Below, in pieces: positions 1 through 5,892 of a DNA stretch of 9,733 bases. Numbering within the stretch: position 1 is the stretch's first letter; every line of letters begins with the position of its first letter. The notes under the pieces were generated by a model, which saw only the letters and a program-made list of their open reading frames with translations, made no database searches and had not been told where the DNA came from. Position numbers and translations under genes: made by a program. Source of the stretch: an uncultured Bacilli bacterium (lineage in GTDB: Bacteria > Bacillota_I > Bacilli_A > RFN20 > CAG-826); contig CAKPJO010000055.1 in NCBI GenBank assembly GCA_934162685.1, positions 1 to 9,733 of the forward strand, written 5' to 3'.

Positions 1-2
1 AT

Positions 3-641
3 ATTACACTAGTGCTAGGCTCGACATTATTTATTTCTATTACCTTATTTGTTAAAAGAATTCCAGAATATAGTAATTTTGAAGAGTGTTTCCGTCATTC
101 ATTATTCCAAGTTGCTTCAATTGTATCAACAACGGGATATGCCACAACTGATTATTCGTTATATTGGCCACCAGTGTGTTTAATGGTAATTATTCTTCTT
201 ATGCTTACTGGCCCATGTGCTGGCTCTACTGGCGGCGGAATAAAAATATCAAGAGTTAATTTGTTATTTAAATCAATAGTGCAAAAAGTTCGTACAATGA
301 TTAATCCGCGTAAAGTTGAATTAATCAAGGATAGCGGACAAATTGTTGATGACGAAGTAGTAAAAGGTGCAGAAATCTTTATTATTGTTTATGTAGCATT
401 ACTATTCTTTGTAACATTTATTATTTCTTTTGATGGGTTTGATTTAGTAACTAACTTTACTGCAACTTTAAGTTGTATTTCAAATATTGGACCTGGTCTT
501 AATGTTGTTGGCCCTATGGGTAATTTTGCTGGATTTTCAAATTTTTCAAAATTTGTTCTTTCATTAACAATGATTACAGGTCGTCTTGAATTATTCCCAA
601 TGATTGCATTATTTGTGCCAAGAACTTGGAAAACAAAATAA
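3..641 (+). CDS. trkH: TrkH-family potassium uptake protein, C-terminal part (5' end outside window)
   Basis: Membrane pore subunit of a Trk/Ktr-type K+ uptake system, which normally works with a cytoplasmic TrkA/KtrA NAD-binding regulator (not in the window). About 212 codons are visible; the family is usually 450-500 residues, so more than half lies to the left. The frame is open from the first bases, and a GTG at 12 is internal rather than the start. Visible hallmarks are a third pore loop with STTGY (visible residues about 42-46), the loop GPCAGSTGGGIK between membrane helices, a fourth pore loop with SNIGPG (about 160-165), and the family-typical end GRLELFPMIALFVPRTWK. The gene ends in TAA directly before a hairpin terminator and is convergent with the MBL gene. 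TrkH versus KtrB cannot be settled without the N-terminus and partner gene. Confidence 0.92.
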   Translation: MTLVLGSTLFISITLFVKRIPEYSNFEECFRHSLFQVASIVSTTGYATTDYSLYWPPVCLMVIILLMLTGPCAGSTGGGIKISRVNLLFKSIVQKVRTMINPRKVELIKDSGQIVDDEVVKGAEIFIIVYVALLFFVTFIISFDGFDLVTNFTATLSCISNIGPGLNVVGPMGNFAGFSNFSKFVLSLTMITGRLELFPMIALFVPRTWKTK

Positions 642-674
642 AAAAGAGGAGCTTTGAAACTCTTCTTTTAATTT
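636..674. terminator. bidirectional intrinsic terminator between trkH and the MBL gene
   Basis: A 10-bp stem pairs 642-651 (AAAAGAGGAG) with 660-669 (CTCTTCTTTT), with one G-U wobble and the 8-base loop CTTTGAAA. On the plus strand it is followed by TTTTAATTT. On the minus strand it is followed by a long T-rich run, the complement of the A-rich end of trkH. It therefore can end both convergent units. Its right arm overlaps the TAA stop (668-670) of the minus-strand MBL gene. Confidence 0.75.
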
Positions 675-2014
675 GGCCAAGTACGCCATGGTTTTTCCTT
701 AGCGCCTTCACTATCTTTGCTTACAATTTTTTCTTTATTATCAACATAAACAGTTGAATTAAACCACTCACTATCTTTAAGTTTGGTTGTATTATTTGTA
801 CATGCAACTGCTACTTCAACACCATTTGAAGAAACAACAACATTACCATTAAGAGGTTTTTCGCTCTCTTCACTATACAAAGAAGTGGCGTATACTTGAT
901 CTGTATATTTAGCGATACGATTGATGTAATCTTGTGTTGGAAAAGTGTTTTTATAATAATCTGTATATTCATTATTTCCTGCTGAGCAAGATACAACACT
1001 AATACGTGGATTAATAAGATTTAAGAAATCATCATTCGATGAAGTTTTAGAGCCATGATGAGCGGCTTTATATAGTTCAACACTAGGAAAATTTCCTTTA
1101 TAATGTTCAACAAATTTAGTTTCGCCTTCTTTTTCTAAATCGCCTGTAAATAAGAAATATTGTTCTTTATATTTAAATCTTGTGATAACAGAGTAGTTAT
1201 TTTCATTATCAGTTGTATTGTCAAAATAATAATTATTCCATAATATTTCAAGAGAAATATCATCTGTTAAATTATATGTTCTAGATGCACCATTTTCTTC
1301 ATTATAACATTCTTTTGCTGTATAGTGCTTCGTGCCTTTAGAAACAACTTCATCACGCGCAGTAAGATAGTTTTGATATGTACTAGTTTTTTTGGTGCTA
1401 TAAGCAAAATCAATGATAGTATCAATTTTATATTGATAAAATATTCCAGGTTTTGCTTTTGAACCATAGAACCCCTCTATATGATCAGAATCGCCATGAG
1501 TGACTATTACATATTCTAATTTGTTATCTTTTATATAAGGATTCATATAGTTCCTAATAGTTGTTGTATCACTTACACCTGCATCAATTAAAATATCGGT
1601 TTCACCCGCTTTAATATAAATGGCATCCCCATTTTTATTGTTTCCTAGTTGCATAAAATGGAATTGTAAATTATCATAAATAACACCTGTAACAGCTTGT
1701 GGCTTTTGATTTGAGGGATTAAAGTAACGATAACTAATATATGAAATAGCACTGACGACAAGAAATAATAATAAGGAAATAATAAATTTTTTAACTTTAT
1801 TTTTGGCTTTGCGTTTTGTCTTTTTGATTTCTTTGTTAACCTTAGTTTCTAAAGAAGAAGTTTTATCAATTACTTTTCCACCGCTTTTTTTAGCAAGTTG
1901 TTGAGCATATTGTAGAGCGTCATTCTTTTTGTCAAATATCTTAGTCGCTCGGTTGCTACCTTCTTTTTTTACACCGAATTTTTTATTATTTGTTACATAA
2001 ACGATATAATTCAT
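668..2014 (-). CDS. DUF2188 - transmembrane - ComEC-like metallo-beta-lactamase-fold protein
   Basis: 448 residues in three parts. Residues 1-55 resemble a DUF2188 domain (GVKKEGSNRATKIFDKK, then a helix AlqyAqqLAkksGGkVID). A strongly basic stretch (61-76) precedes one membrane helix (about 77-97), predicting DUF2188 inside and the rest outside. Residues 113-410 are an MBL-fold domain like the hydrolase domain of ComEC/ComE operon protein 3: metal motif THGDSDH (172-178), GD at 290-291 and AHHGS (318-322). The probable role is an extracellular phosphodiesterase or nuclease-like hydrolase; the substrate is not deducible. ComEC's competence channel helices are absent, so this is not ComEC itself. 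The start has an AGAGGA RBS eight bases upstream. It is last in the ogt-tag-CBS run, 20 bases after the CBS stop. The tail (about 410-448) is low in recognisable features. Confidence 0.85.
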   Translation of the reverse strand: MNYIVYVTNNKKFGVKKEGSNRATKIFDKKNDALQYAQQLAKKSGGKVIDKTSSLETKVNKEIKKTKRKAKNKVKKFIISLLLFLVVSAISYISYRYFNPSNQKPQAVTGVIYDNLQFHFMQLGNNKNGDAIYIKAGETDILIDAGVSDTTTIRNYMNPYIKDNKLEYVIVTHGDSDHIEGFYGSKAKPGIFYQYKIDTIIDFAYSTKKTSTYQNYLTARDEVVSKGTKHYTAKECYNEENGASRTYNLTDDISLEILWNNYYFDNTTDNENNYSVITRFKYKEQYFLFTGDLEKEGETKFVEHYKGNFPSVELYKAAHHGSKTSSNDDFLNLINPRISVVSCSAGNNEYTDYYKNTFPTQDYINRIAKYTDQVYATSLYSEESEKPLNGNVVVSSNGVEVAVACTNNTTKLKDSEWFNSTVYVDNKEKIVSKDSEGAKEKPWRTWPN

Positions 2015-2034
2015 ACTACATTTCCTCTAAAAAT

Positions 2035-2430
2035 CTATTTGTTCGATAATTGTTCAATTATTTCTTTACGCTTTATAATTCCAATGAAAAAACCTCGATC
2101 ATCTTCAATTGGAACAAAACTTTGGTCTAATGATAGATTTACCAATTCATCAAAAGTGCAATTAATATTTAAAATATGATAACTACGATGTAAATTAATA
2201 TCTTTAATAGTTATATTTTCATATTCTTTAATATTAAATATATCTTTATTAGTAATAAGTTCAAGCAAATCGCCTTCAGAAAGTGTGCCAAAGAAATGAC
2301 CTTCGCTATCAAGAATAGGTACTGTCGCGTAGCGATGGTATTTAAATTTTTCTAAAGCTTGCCTTAAAGTTGTGGAAGTTAATAAATATTGACACTTACT
2401 TTTAGGAACAATTAATTGTAATAAATTCAT
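2035..2430 (-). CDS. small two-CBS-domain protein
   Basis: 131 residues consisting almost wholly of a Bateman module: CBS1 about residues 7-60 (STTLRQALEKFKYHRYATVPI, then GTLSEGDLLEL) and CBS2 about 75-128 (CTFDELVNLSLDQSFVPI, then GFFIGIIKRKEIIEQL). Stand-alone CBS pairs bind adenine nucleotides. B. subtilis DarB (YkuL), of similar size, binds c-di-AMP and controls partners, but I cannot show that this protein binds c-di-AMP. It is likely a cytosolic sensor or adaptor. The start is well supported by AGGAGG (2439-2444), eight bases upstream, which overlaps the TAG stop of tag, so the two are translationally linked. The MBL gene follows 20 bases downstream. Confidence 0.9.
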   Translation of the reverse strand: MNLLQLIVPKSKCQYLLTSTTLRQALEKFKYHRYATVPILDSEGHFFGTLSEGDLLELITNKDIFNIKEYENITIKDINLHRSYHILNINCTFDELVNLSLDQSFVPIEDDRGFFIGIIKRKEIIEQLSNK

Positions 2431-2442
2431 AGATTCATCCTC

Positions 2443-2985
2443 CTAATTTTTATGATATAAGAAACATTCCTTTTCATGAGAATTAATAATACCAATTGCT
2501 TGTAAATATGAATAAATAATAGTACTACCAACAAATTTCATACCTCTACATATTAAATCAAGAGATATCTTATCGGATAGCTCATTATTGGTTAAACCAA
2601 TTTCGCAATATGTAATATCATTAGTAAATGTACAGAGGTATTGATAAAATGAACCAAATTCATCTTGTATTTGTTTAAATATTTTGGCATTTTCAATGCT
2701 CGCCACTATTTTTCTTTTGTTTCTAACAATGCCTTTATTATTAATTAATTCATCAATTTTTGCTTGGTCATAATTTATAATTTTATTAATATCAAAATTA
2801 TCATAAGCATTTTTAAATGATTCTCTTTTATTTAATATACATTCCCAAGATAGACCGGCTTGAAATGATTCTAAAATAAGCATTTCTAATAAATATCTTT
2901 CATCAGTATTTAATAATCCCCATTCCTTGTCATGATAAGTGACATATATAGGATTATTTAGATTACACCATTTACACCTATTCAT
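2443..2985 (-). CDS. tag: DNA-3-methyladenine glycosylase I
   Basis: 180 residues, normal family length (E. coli Tag is 187). Excises 3-methyladenine from alkylated DNA as the first step of base excision repair, in the cytoplasm. The N-terminus MNRCKWC and YHDKEWG give the zinc ligands Cys4 and His18; the C-terminal H-x3-C (His170, Cys174) completes the Tag zinc site. The catalytic-region motif LESFQAGLSWECIL supplies Glu39 and Trp47, each one position later than E. coli Glu38 and Trp46, consistent with a one-residue insertion. All key residues are present, so it should be active. The start ATG lies 5 bases after the ogt stop, with AAGGAA inside the last ogt codons as RBS. Co-transcribed with ogt, forming an alkylation-repair pair. 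Confidence 0.96.
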   Translation of the reverse strand: MNRCKWCNLNNPIYVTYHDKEWGLLNTDERYLLEMLILESFQAGLSWECILNKRESFKNAYDNFDINKIINYDQAKIDELINNKGIVRNKRKIVASIENAKIFKQIQDEFGSFYQYLCTFTNDITYCEIGLTNNELSDKISLDLICRGMKFVGSTIIYSYLQAIGIINSHEKECFLYHKN

Positions 2986-2990
2986 ATTAA

Positions 2991-3512
2991 TTATTTCCTT
3001 GGCATTACAAAAGAACTTGTATCAATGCCTTCTAGTTCTAATAATTTGATTTTATTAAGAATGCCTCCACCATAACCGGTTACATTGTTATTAGCGCCCA
3101 TTACACGGTGGCAAGGAATAATAATACATATTTGATTAGTTCCGACAGCGTGACCAACTGCTTGAGCAGACATTTTTTTGATGCCTCGTGCATTAGCAAT
3201 TTCTTTAGCAATATCATTATAAGTAATAGTTTTACCATATGGGATTTTAAGCATTATTTCATTGACGTTTTTTTGAAATTCAGTAGTTTTAACTTTGTAT
3301 TTTGGTGTAAAACTAGGATTTGTGCCATTAAAATAAATGTCTAACCACTTTTTGGTTTCATCAAAAATAGATAACTTTTTATATTCATTATTGACCATAT
3401 GTTTGTTACTATCTTTAGATTTATCAAACCATAAGCCAGTAAGATATTCTCCATCACTTTCTAATTTTATAACTCCTAATGGGGATAAGTATTCGTTAAA
3501 AAAATTGCTCAT
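2991..3512 (-). CDS. ogt: methylated-DNA--[protein]-cysteine S-methyltransferase
   Basis: 173 residues. A suicide repair protein that moves the methyl group from O6-methylguanine (and O4-methylthymine) to its own cysteine. The active site PCHRV places the acceptor at Cys134. The helix-turn-helix MSAQAVGHAVG precedes it, and a typical TGYGGG and KIKLLELEG end follows. The first 75 residues form the weakly conserved N-terminal ribonuclease-H-like domain. The position that is usually the arginine finger (RAVG) is Gln here (QAVG, residue 117); I recall this variant in many Firmicutes homologues, so it is probably clade-typical rather than a defect. RBS GGTGGTGAT precedes the ATG. First gene of the four-gene run. 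It has no N-terminal AraC-like domain, so it is not an Ada-type regulator. Confidence 0.95.
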   Translation of the reverse strand: MSNFFNEYLSPLGVIKLESDGEYLTGLWFDKSKDSNKHMVNNEYKKLSIFDETKKWLDIYFNGTNPSFTPKYKVKTTEFQKNVNEIMLKIPYGKTITYNDIAKEIANARGIKKMSAQAVGHAVGTNQICIIIPCHRVMGANNNVTGYGGGILNKIKLLELEGIDTSSFVMPRK

Positions 3513-3584
3513 AAAATCACCACCATTATTTTAACAAATTAGCGGCTATTTTGATATAAAAAATCTGACATTTTATGATTATTT

Positions 3585-4985
3585 TTAATTCAAAGAACAA
3601 TTGTCTTGCTTTTGTTTTTTAACTTCTTCTTCACGCTTTTTAAATACGCGTGGGAAAGTAGTAAAAATAACGATAGAGGTAATTATTCCCGCAACAAAAT
3701 CAGCGATACCTTCAGACATATAGACACCTTTAAAACCAATTGTATGCGTTAAAATAATGCATAAAGGAATAAGTATAATAACTTTTCTTAAAACAGCCAA
3801 AATAAGAGCGGATTTTGCTTGTCCTAAAGCTACGTTAATATTTTGTAATGTCATCTGTACAAAGAACATAATAGAACCCATTAAGAATAATGGCGTGTAT
3901 TTTATGACAATATCACTAACTTCTTCACTAGCGGAGAATATTAAAGCATATATTTTTGGAAACGCTAATGATAATGACCACACAACAACGGCATAACAAA
4001 AAGCAATTATTGTTACATCTTTAATACCTTCTTTTAATCTTTTGGCATTGCCTGATCCATAATTATAACTTGCAAATGGTTGCATACCATAGCCAAGACC
4101 ATTTAATGGTAATGAGATTAATTGTAAAGCACTTAGCATAATTGTAAGAGCGGCAGTGTAATTAGCGTCATCATTAGTGGCCCATTTTAAATTGTTGTTA
4201 AAAACAATTTGAATAGCGCATTCAGTAATAGTCATAATAAACGGCGATAATCCTAATGATAATATTTTTAAAATACGTATTTTATCAAATTGAAAATGTT
4301 TTAAATTTATCCTAAATATACTTTTTTTAGAATGTAGATAAATAATAATCCAAACAAATGAAATAAACTGTGATATAACTGTGGCTAAACTTGCTCCATC
4401 AACACCCATTTTAAAAACAAATATAAATAATGGATCTAAAGCAATATTAATGATTGCCCCAATTAATATGGATAACATAGCAACAAGTGATTTACCTTGT
4501 GCGGTAATAAATGGATTAAGTCCTTGCGCTAATAAGACAAACACTGAGCCTAGTCCGTATATTTTTAAATAACTAGTCGCGTATTTAACTGCACTAGTAG
4601 GACAACCAAATAGTTCAACAATATCCTGAGCAAATATATAAACAACGACACTTATAATTATTCCTAATATAAAAAGTAAGACGAATGAAGTGTTAAAAAT
4701 TTTATTTGCTTCTTCTTTATCATTTTCTCCTAATTTCATTGTAGCAAGTGGGGAACCACCTAAACCTATTAAATTAGCAAAGGCTTGAATGATAATAGTT
4801 AAAGGAAGTACTATTCCAAGTGCTGCAAGAGCGTCCATTCCTGATGCTTCAATATTTGAAACATAAATACGATCTACAATGTTATATAAAAAAGTAATAA
4901 GCTGCGCAATAACTGCGGGAATAGTTAATTTAAATACTAATGGTAATATCTTTCCACTTTTTAATTCTTCAGTCGAATTGCTCAT
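3585..4985 (-). CDS. MATE family efflux transporter (MepA/NorM-like)
   Basis: 466 residues from the chosen ATG, normal for MATE proteins, with about 12 hydrophobic helices in two six-helix halves. It exports cationic or aromatic compounds, probably in exchange for Na+ or H+, at the cytoplasmic membrane. Family signatures: the first helix PAVIAQLITFLYNIVDRIYVS, then GLGGSPLATMKLGENDKEEA after helix 2, and GYGMQPFASYNYGSGNAKR after helix 7, the usual second-half counterpart. The C-terminus is a short charged tail. An upstream in-frame GTG (4992-4994) would add three residues, but it sits inside the AGGTGA RBS, so the ATG at 4985 is the start. It lies 18 bases downstream of the 72-residue gene's stop and is likely co-transcribed. 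The substrate cannot be told from sequence; no strong terminator was seen after it. Confidence 0.93.
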   Translation of the reverse strand: MSNSTEELKSGKILPLVFKLTIPAVIAQLITFLYNIVDRIYVSNIEASGMDALAALGIVLPLTIIIQAFANLIGLGGSPLATMKLGENDKEEANKIFNTSFVLLFILGIIISVVVYIFAQDIVELFGCPTSAVKYATSYLKIYGLGSVFVLLAQGLNPFITAQGKSLVAMLSILIGAIINIALDPLFIFVFKMGVDGASLATVISQFISFVWIIIYLHSKKSIFRINLKHFQFDKIRILKILSLGLSPFIMTITECAIQIVFNNNLKWATNDDANYTAALTIMLSALQLISLPLNGLGYGMQPFASYNYGSGNAKRLKEGIKDVTIIAFCYAVVVWSLSLAFPKIYALIFSASEEVSDIVIKYTPLFLMGSIMFFVQMTLQNINVALGQAKSALILAVLRKVIILIPLCIILTHTIGFKGVYMSEGIADFVAGIITSIVIFTTFPRVFKKREEEVKKQKQDNCSLN

Positions 4986-4990
4986 ATACT

Positions 4991-4996
4991 TCACCT
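4991..4996 (-). promoter_or_regulatory. RBS of the MATE gene, deciding its start
   Basis: AGGTGA on the minus strand, five bases before the ATG at 4983-4985. The alternative in-frame GTG start at 4992-4994 overlaps this site, so it cannot be the initiation codon served by it. Confidence 0.7.
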
Positions 4997-5003
4997 ACAT
5001 CAT

Positions 5004-5222
5004 TTAAACAATTTTTTTAAATAATATTGTTTGTTCTTTCATATTAATTTTTATAACTTCGTAACCAAAAGCCAGAAGTTCTTTTTTATATTTTAAAAAT
5101 GAGTGATCAATATTAAAACCAAGAATATCTTTGATTTGTTTATATGTTAATTTGAACTCATTTACTTCTTTGTTTGAAAAAGTAGATGAGATATATTCCC
5201 AAAGTTTTTCATATTTGCTCAT
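5004..5222 (-). CDS. conserved small hypothetical protein (72 residues)
   Basis: A basic, soluble-looking protein of 72 residues with no signal peptide or membrane helix. The pattern is an N-terminal helix (KYEKLWEYISSTF), then FKLTYKQIKDILGF, IDHSFLKYKKELLAFGYEV and a final strand pair. It resembles a family of stand-alone Firmicutes proteins I recall beginning 'MSKYdkLWEYI' with the shared 'DHSFLKYKKEL..YGY' core, but I know of no assigned function. The helix arrangement could be a small winged-helix-like fold, which is inference. RBS AAGGGG lies about seven bases before the ATG. It sits just after the tRNA-Trp terminator and 18 bases before the MATE gene, so it may lead a two-gene unit; no convincing promoter was identified between the terminator and the start. 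Confidence 0.8.
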   Translation of the reverse strand: MSKYEKLWEYISSTFSNKEVNEFKLTYKQIKDILGFNIDHSFLKYKKELLAFGYEVIKINMKEQTILFKKIV

Positions 5223-5247
5223 AGTTTAACCCCTTAATTATTGATTT

Positions 5248-5283
5248 TAAAATAAAAAGTCCGGTTCACTTTTGAATCGAACT
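5248..5283 (-). terminator. intrinsic terminator after tRNA-Trp
   Basis: On the minus strand AGTTCGATTC (5274-5283) pairs with GAACCGGACT (5258-5267) across a 6-base loop, with one G-U wobble and one A-C mismatch. It is followed by TTTTTATTTT. It lies 11 bases beyond the 3' CCA end of the tRNA and separates the yqeY/tRNA unit from the 72-residue gene. Confidence 0.75.
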
Positions 5284-5294
5284 AATAATTTCTA

Positions 5295-5368
5295 TGGCAG
5301 GGGCGGCAGGAATCGAACCCGCAATAACGGTTTTGGAGACCGTTGCTATACCATTTAACTACGCCCCT
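5295..5368 (-). tRNA. trnW: tRNA-Trp (anticodon CCA)
   Basis: 74 nt with encoded CCA. The acceptor stem AGGGGCG/CGCCCCU forms 7 pairs. The D arm is GUUA...UAGC. The anticodon stem ACGGU/ACCGU encloses the loop CUCCAAA, giving anticodon CCA. The T arm contains GGUUCGAUUCC. The discriminator is G, as usual for bacterial tRNA-Trp. It decodes UGG only. Its 5' end is 12 bases from the yqeY stop, with no evident promoter in between, so it is probably processed from a yqeY-tRNA transcript. A terminator follows directly. Confidence 0.96.
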
Positions 5369-5380
5369 AATGACTCGAGT

Positions 5381-5803
5381 CTAGAGACTACGAGCAACCT
5401 TGTTAACTAAGCCCATATCGACTTTGCCAGCAAAGTTTGCTTTGAAGTGTTTCATAATAGAAGGAATTGATTTATCTTCTAATTTCCCAATTTCTTCTTT
5501 TATTTCATCTTCTGATAACATCTTAGGTAAATAAGCTTTAAGAGTGTTTTCTTGTACTTCAATTGCGCTTACACGATCAGGACGATTTACTTTGATAAAT
5601 CCATCTTTTTCGTCTTGTAATTCTTTAAGAGTTTTAGAAATAATTGCCACTAAATCAGCGTCAGAAATTTCTTTTCCTTGAGCCTTTAATTCGATGCTCA
5701 TAAGATTATATTTATTAATTACTACAGATAATGCTGCACGTGATTCTTTATCTTTTGCTTTTAAAGCTTCCATGCTTGCTTTCTTCAATTCATTAATTAA
5801 CAT
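5381..5803 (-). CDS. yqeY: GatB/YqeY domain-containing protein
   Basis: 140 residues from the chosen ATG, typical for YqeY (about 148 in B. subtilis). It has the helical domain also found at the C-terminus of GatB, the tRNA-dependent amidotransferase subunit. Recognisable family blocks are an N-terminal helix with MEALKAKDKESRAALSVV, the central EIQVENT-like block (here VSAIEVQENTLKAYLPKMLS), a negatively charged DEIKEEI region, and a final helical part with MKHFKANFAGKVDMGLVNKV. A tRNA- or aminoacylation-related role is inferred from the domain only; the function is uncertain. An in-frame GTG nine bases upstream overlaps the AGAGGTGA RBS, so it is rejected as start. A promoter lies just upstream, and tRNA-Trp follows 12 bases after the TAG stop. 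Confidence 0.93.
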   Translation of the reverse strand: MLINELKKASMEALKAKDKESRAALSVVINKYNLMSIELKAQGKEISDADLVAIISKTLKELQDEKDGFIKVNRPDRVSAIEVQENTLKAYLPKMLSEDEIKEEIGKLEDKSIPSIMKHFKANFAGKVDMGLVNKVARSL

Positions 5804-5808
5804 AACGC

Positions 5809-5816
5809 TCACCTCT
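5809..5816 (-). promoter_or_regulatory. RBS of yqeY, deciding its start
   Basis: AGAGGTGA on the minus strand, five bases before the ATG at 5801-5803. The competing GTG at 5810-5812 lies within it, favouring the 140-residue product. Confidence 0.75.
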
Positions 5817-5830
5817 TAAACGCACATATA

Positions 5831-5858
5831 ATGATATCACATTTTAATCATTTTTCAA
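5831..5858 (-). promoter_or_regulatory. sigma-A-type promoter for yqeY and tRNA-Trp
   Basis: On the minus strand, -35 TTGAAA (5853-5858), a 16-base spacer, then an extended -10, TGATATCAT, with hexamer TATCAT (5831-5836). The predicted transcription start near 5824 gives a leader of about 20 bases holding the yqeY RBS. It is the clearest promoter seen in the window. It may be the source of the tRNA transcript as well. Confidence 0.6.
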
Positions 5859-5859
5859 G

Positions 5860-5884
5860 AAAAATTATTAATAGTCCGTAATAA
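5860..5884 (-). terminator. weak possible terminator after the ABC-F gene
   Basis: On the minus strand TTATTA (5879-5884) and TAATAA (5865-5870) form a 6-bp A/T-only stem with an 8-base loop, followed by TTTTT (5860-5864). The stem is weak, so some readthrough from the ABC-F unit into yqeY is plausible. An alternative outer pairing, CATTTTT with AAAAATG, competes with it. Confidence 0.3.
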
Positions 5885-5892
5885 AAATGGTT

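Noticed and set aside
811..1467. Minus-strand frames of 62 and 66 codons inside the MBL gene (811-999, 1267-1467)
   Set aside because: They overlap the MBL reading frame on the same strand in another register and encode unremarkable hydrophobic or Lys-rich sequence; the MBL motifs confirm the longer frame.
3108..3344. Plus-strand open frame of 78 codons antisense to ogt
   Set aside because: It lies wholly opposite a clearly conserved gene, has no recognisable protein pattern and no RBS support; a shadow frame. The same holds for plus-strand frames at 3337-3534, 3757-3996 and 4381-4572.
3513..3584. Promoter for the ogt run, with an extended -10-like TGTTAAAAT on the minus strand
   Set aside because: No matching -35 at 16-18 bases, and the start would leave a very short leader overlapping the RBS; the true start was not located, though a promoter here is likely.
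5295..5368. Possible use of UGA as Trp (mollicute-like code)
   Set aside because: The tRNA has anticodon CCA, not UCA, and the conserved Trp positions seen, such as Tag Trp47, are read in frames that need no UGA.
5295..5368. tRNA 3' end as an integration site for a mobile element
   Set aside because: No integrase, no repeated copy of the tRNA end, and housekeeping-type genes on both sides.
5374..5385. Adjacent XhoI and XbaI sites (CTCGAG, TCTAGA), suggesting vector or cloning sequence
   Set aside because: The yqeY stop codon lies within these bases, and both flanks are natural genes in the same base composition; chance occurrence.
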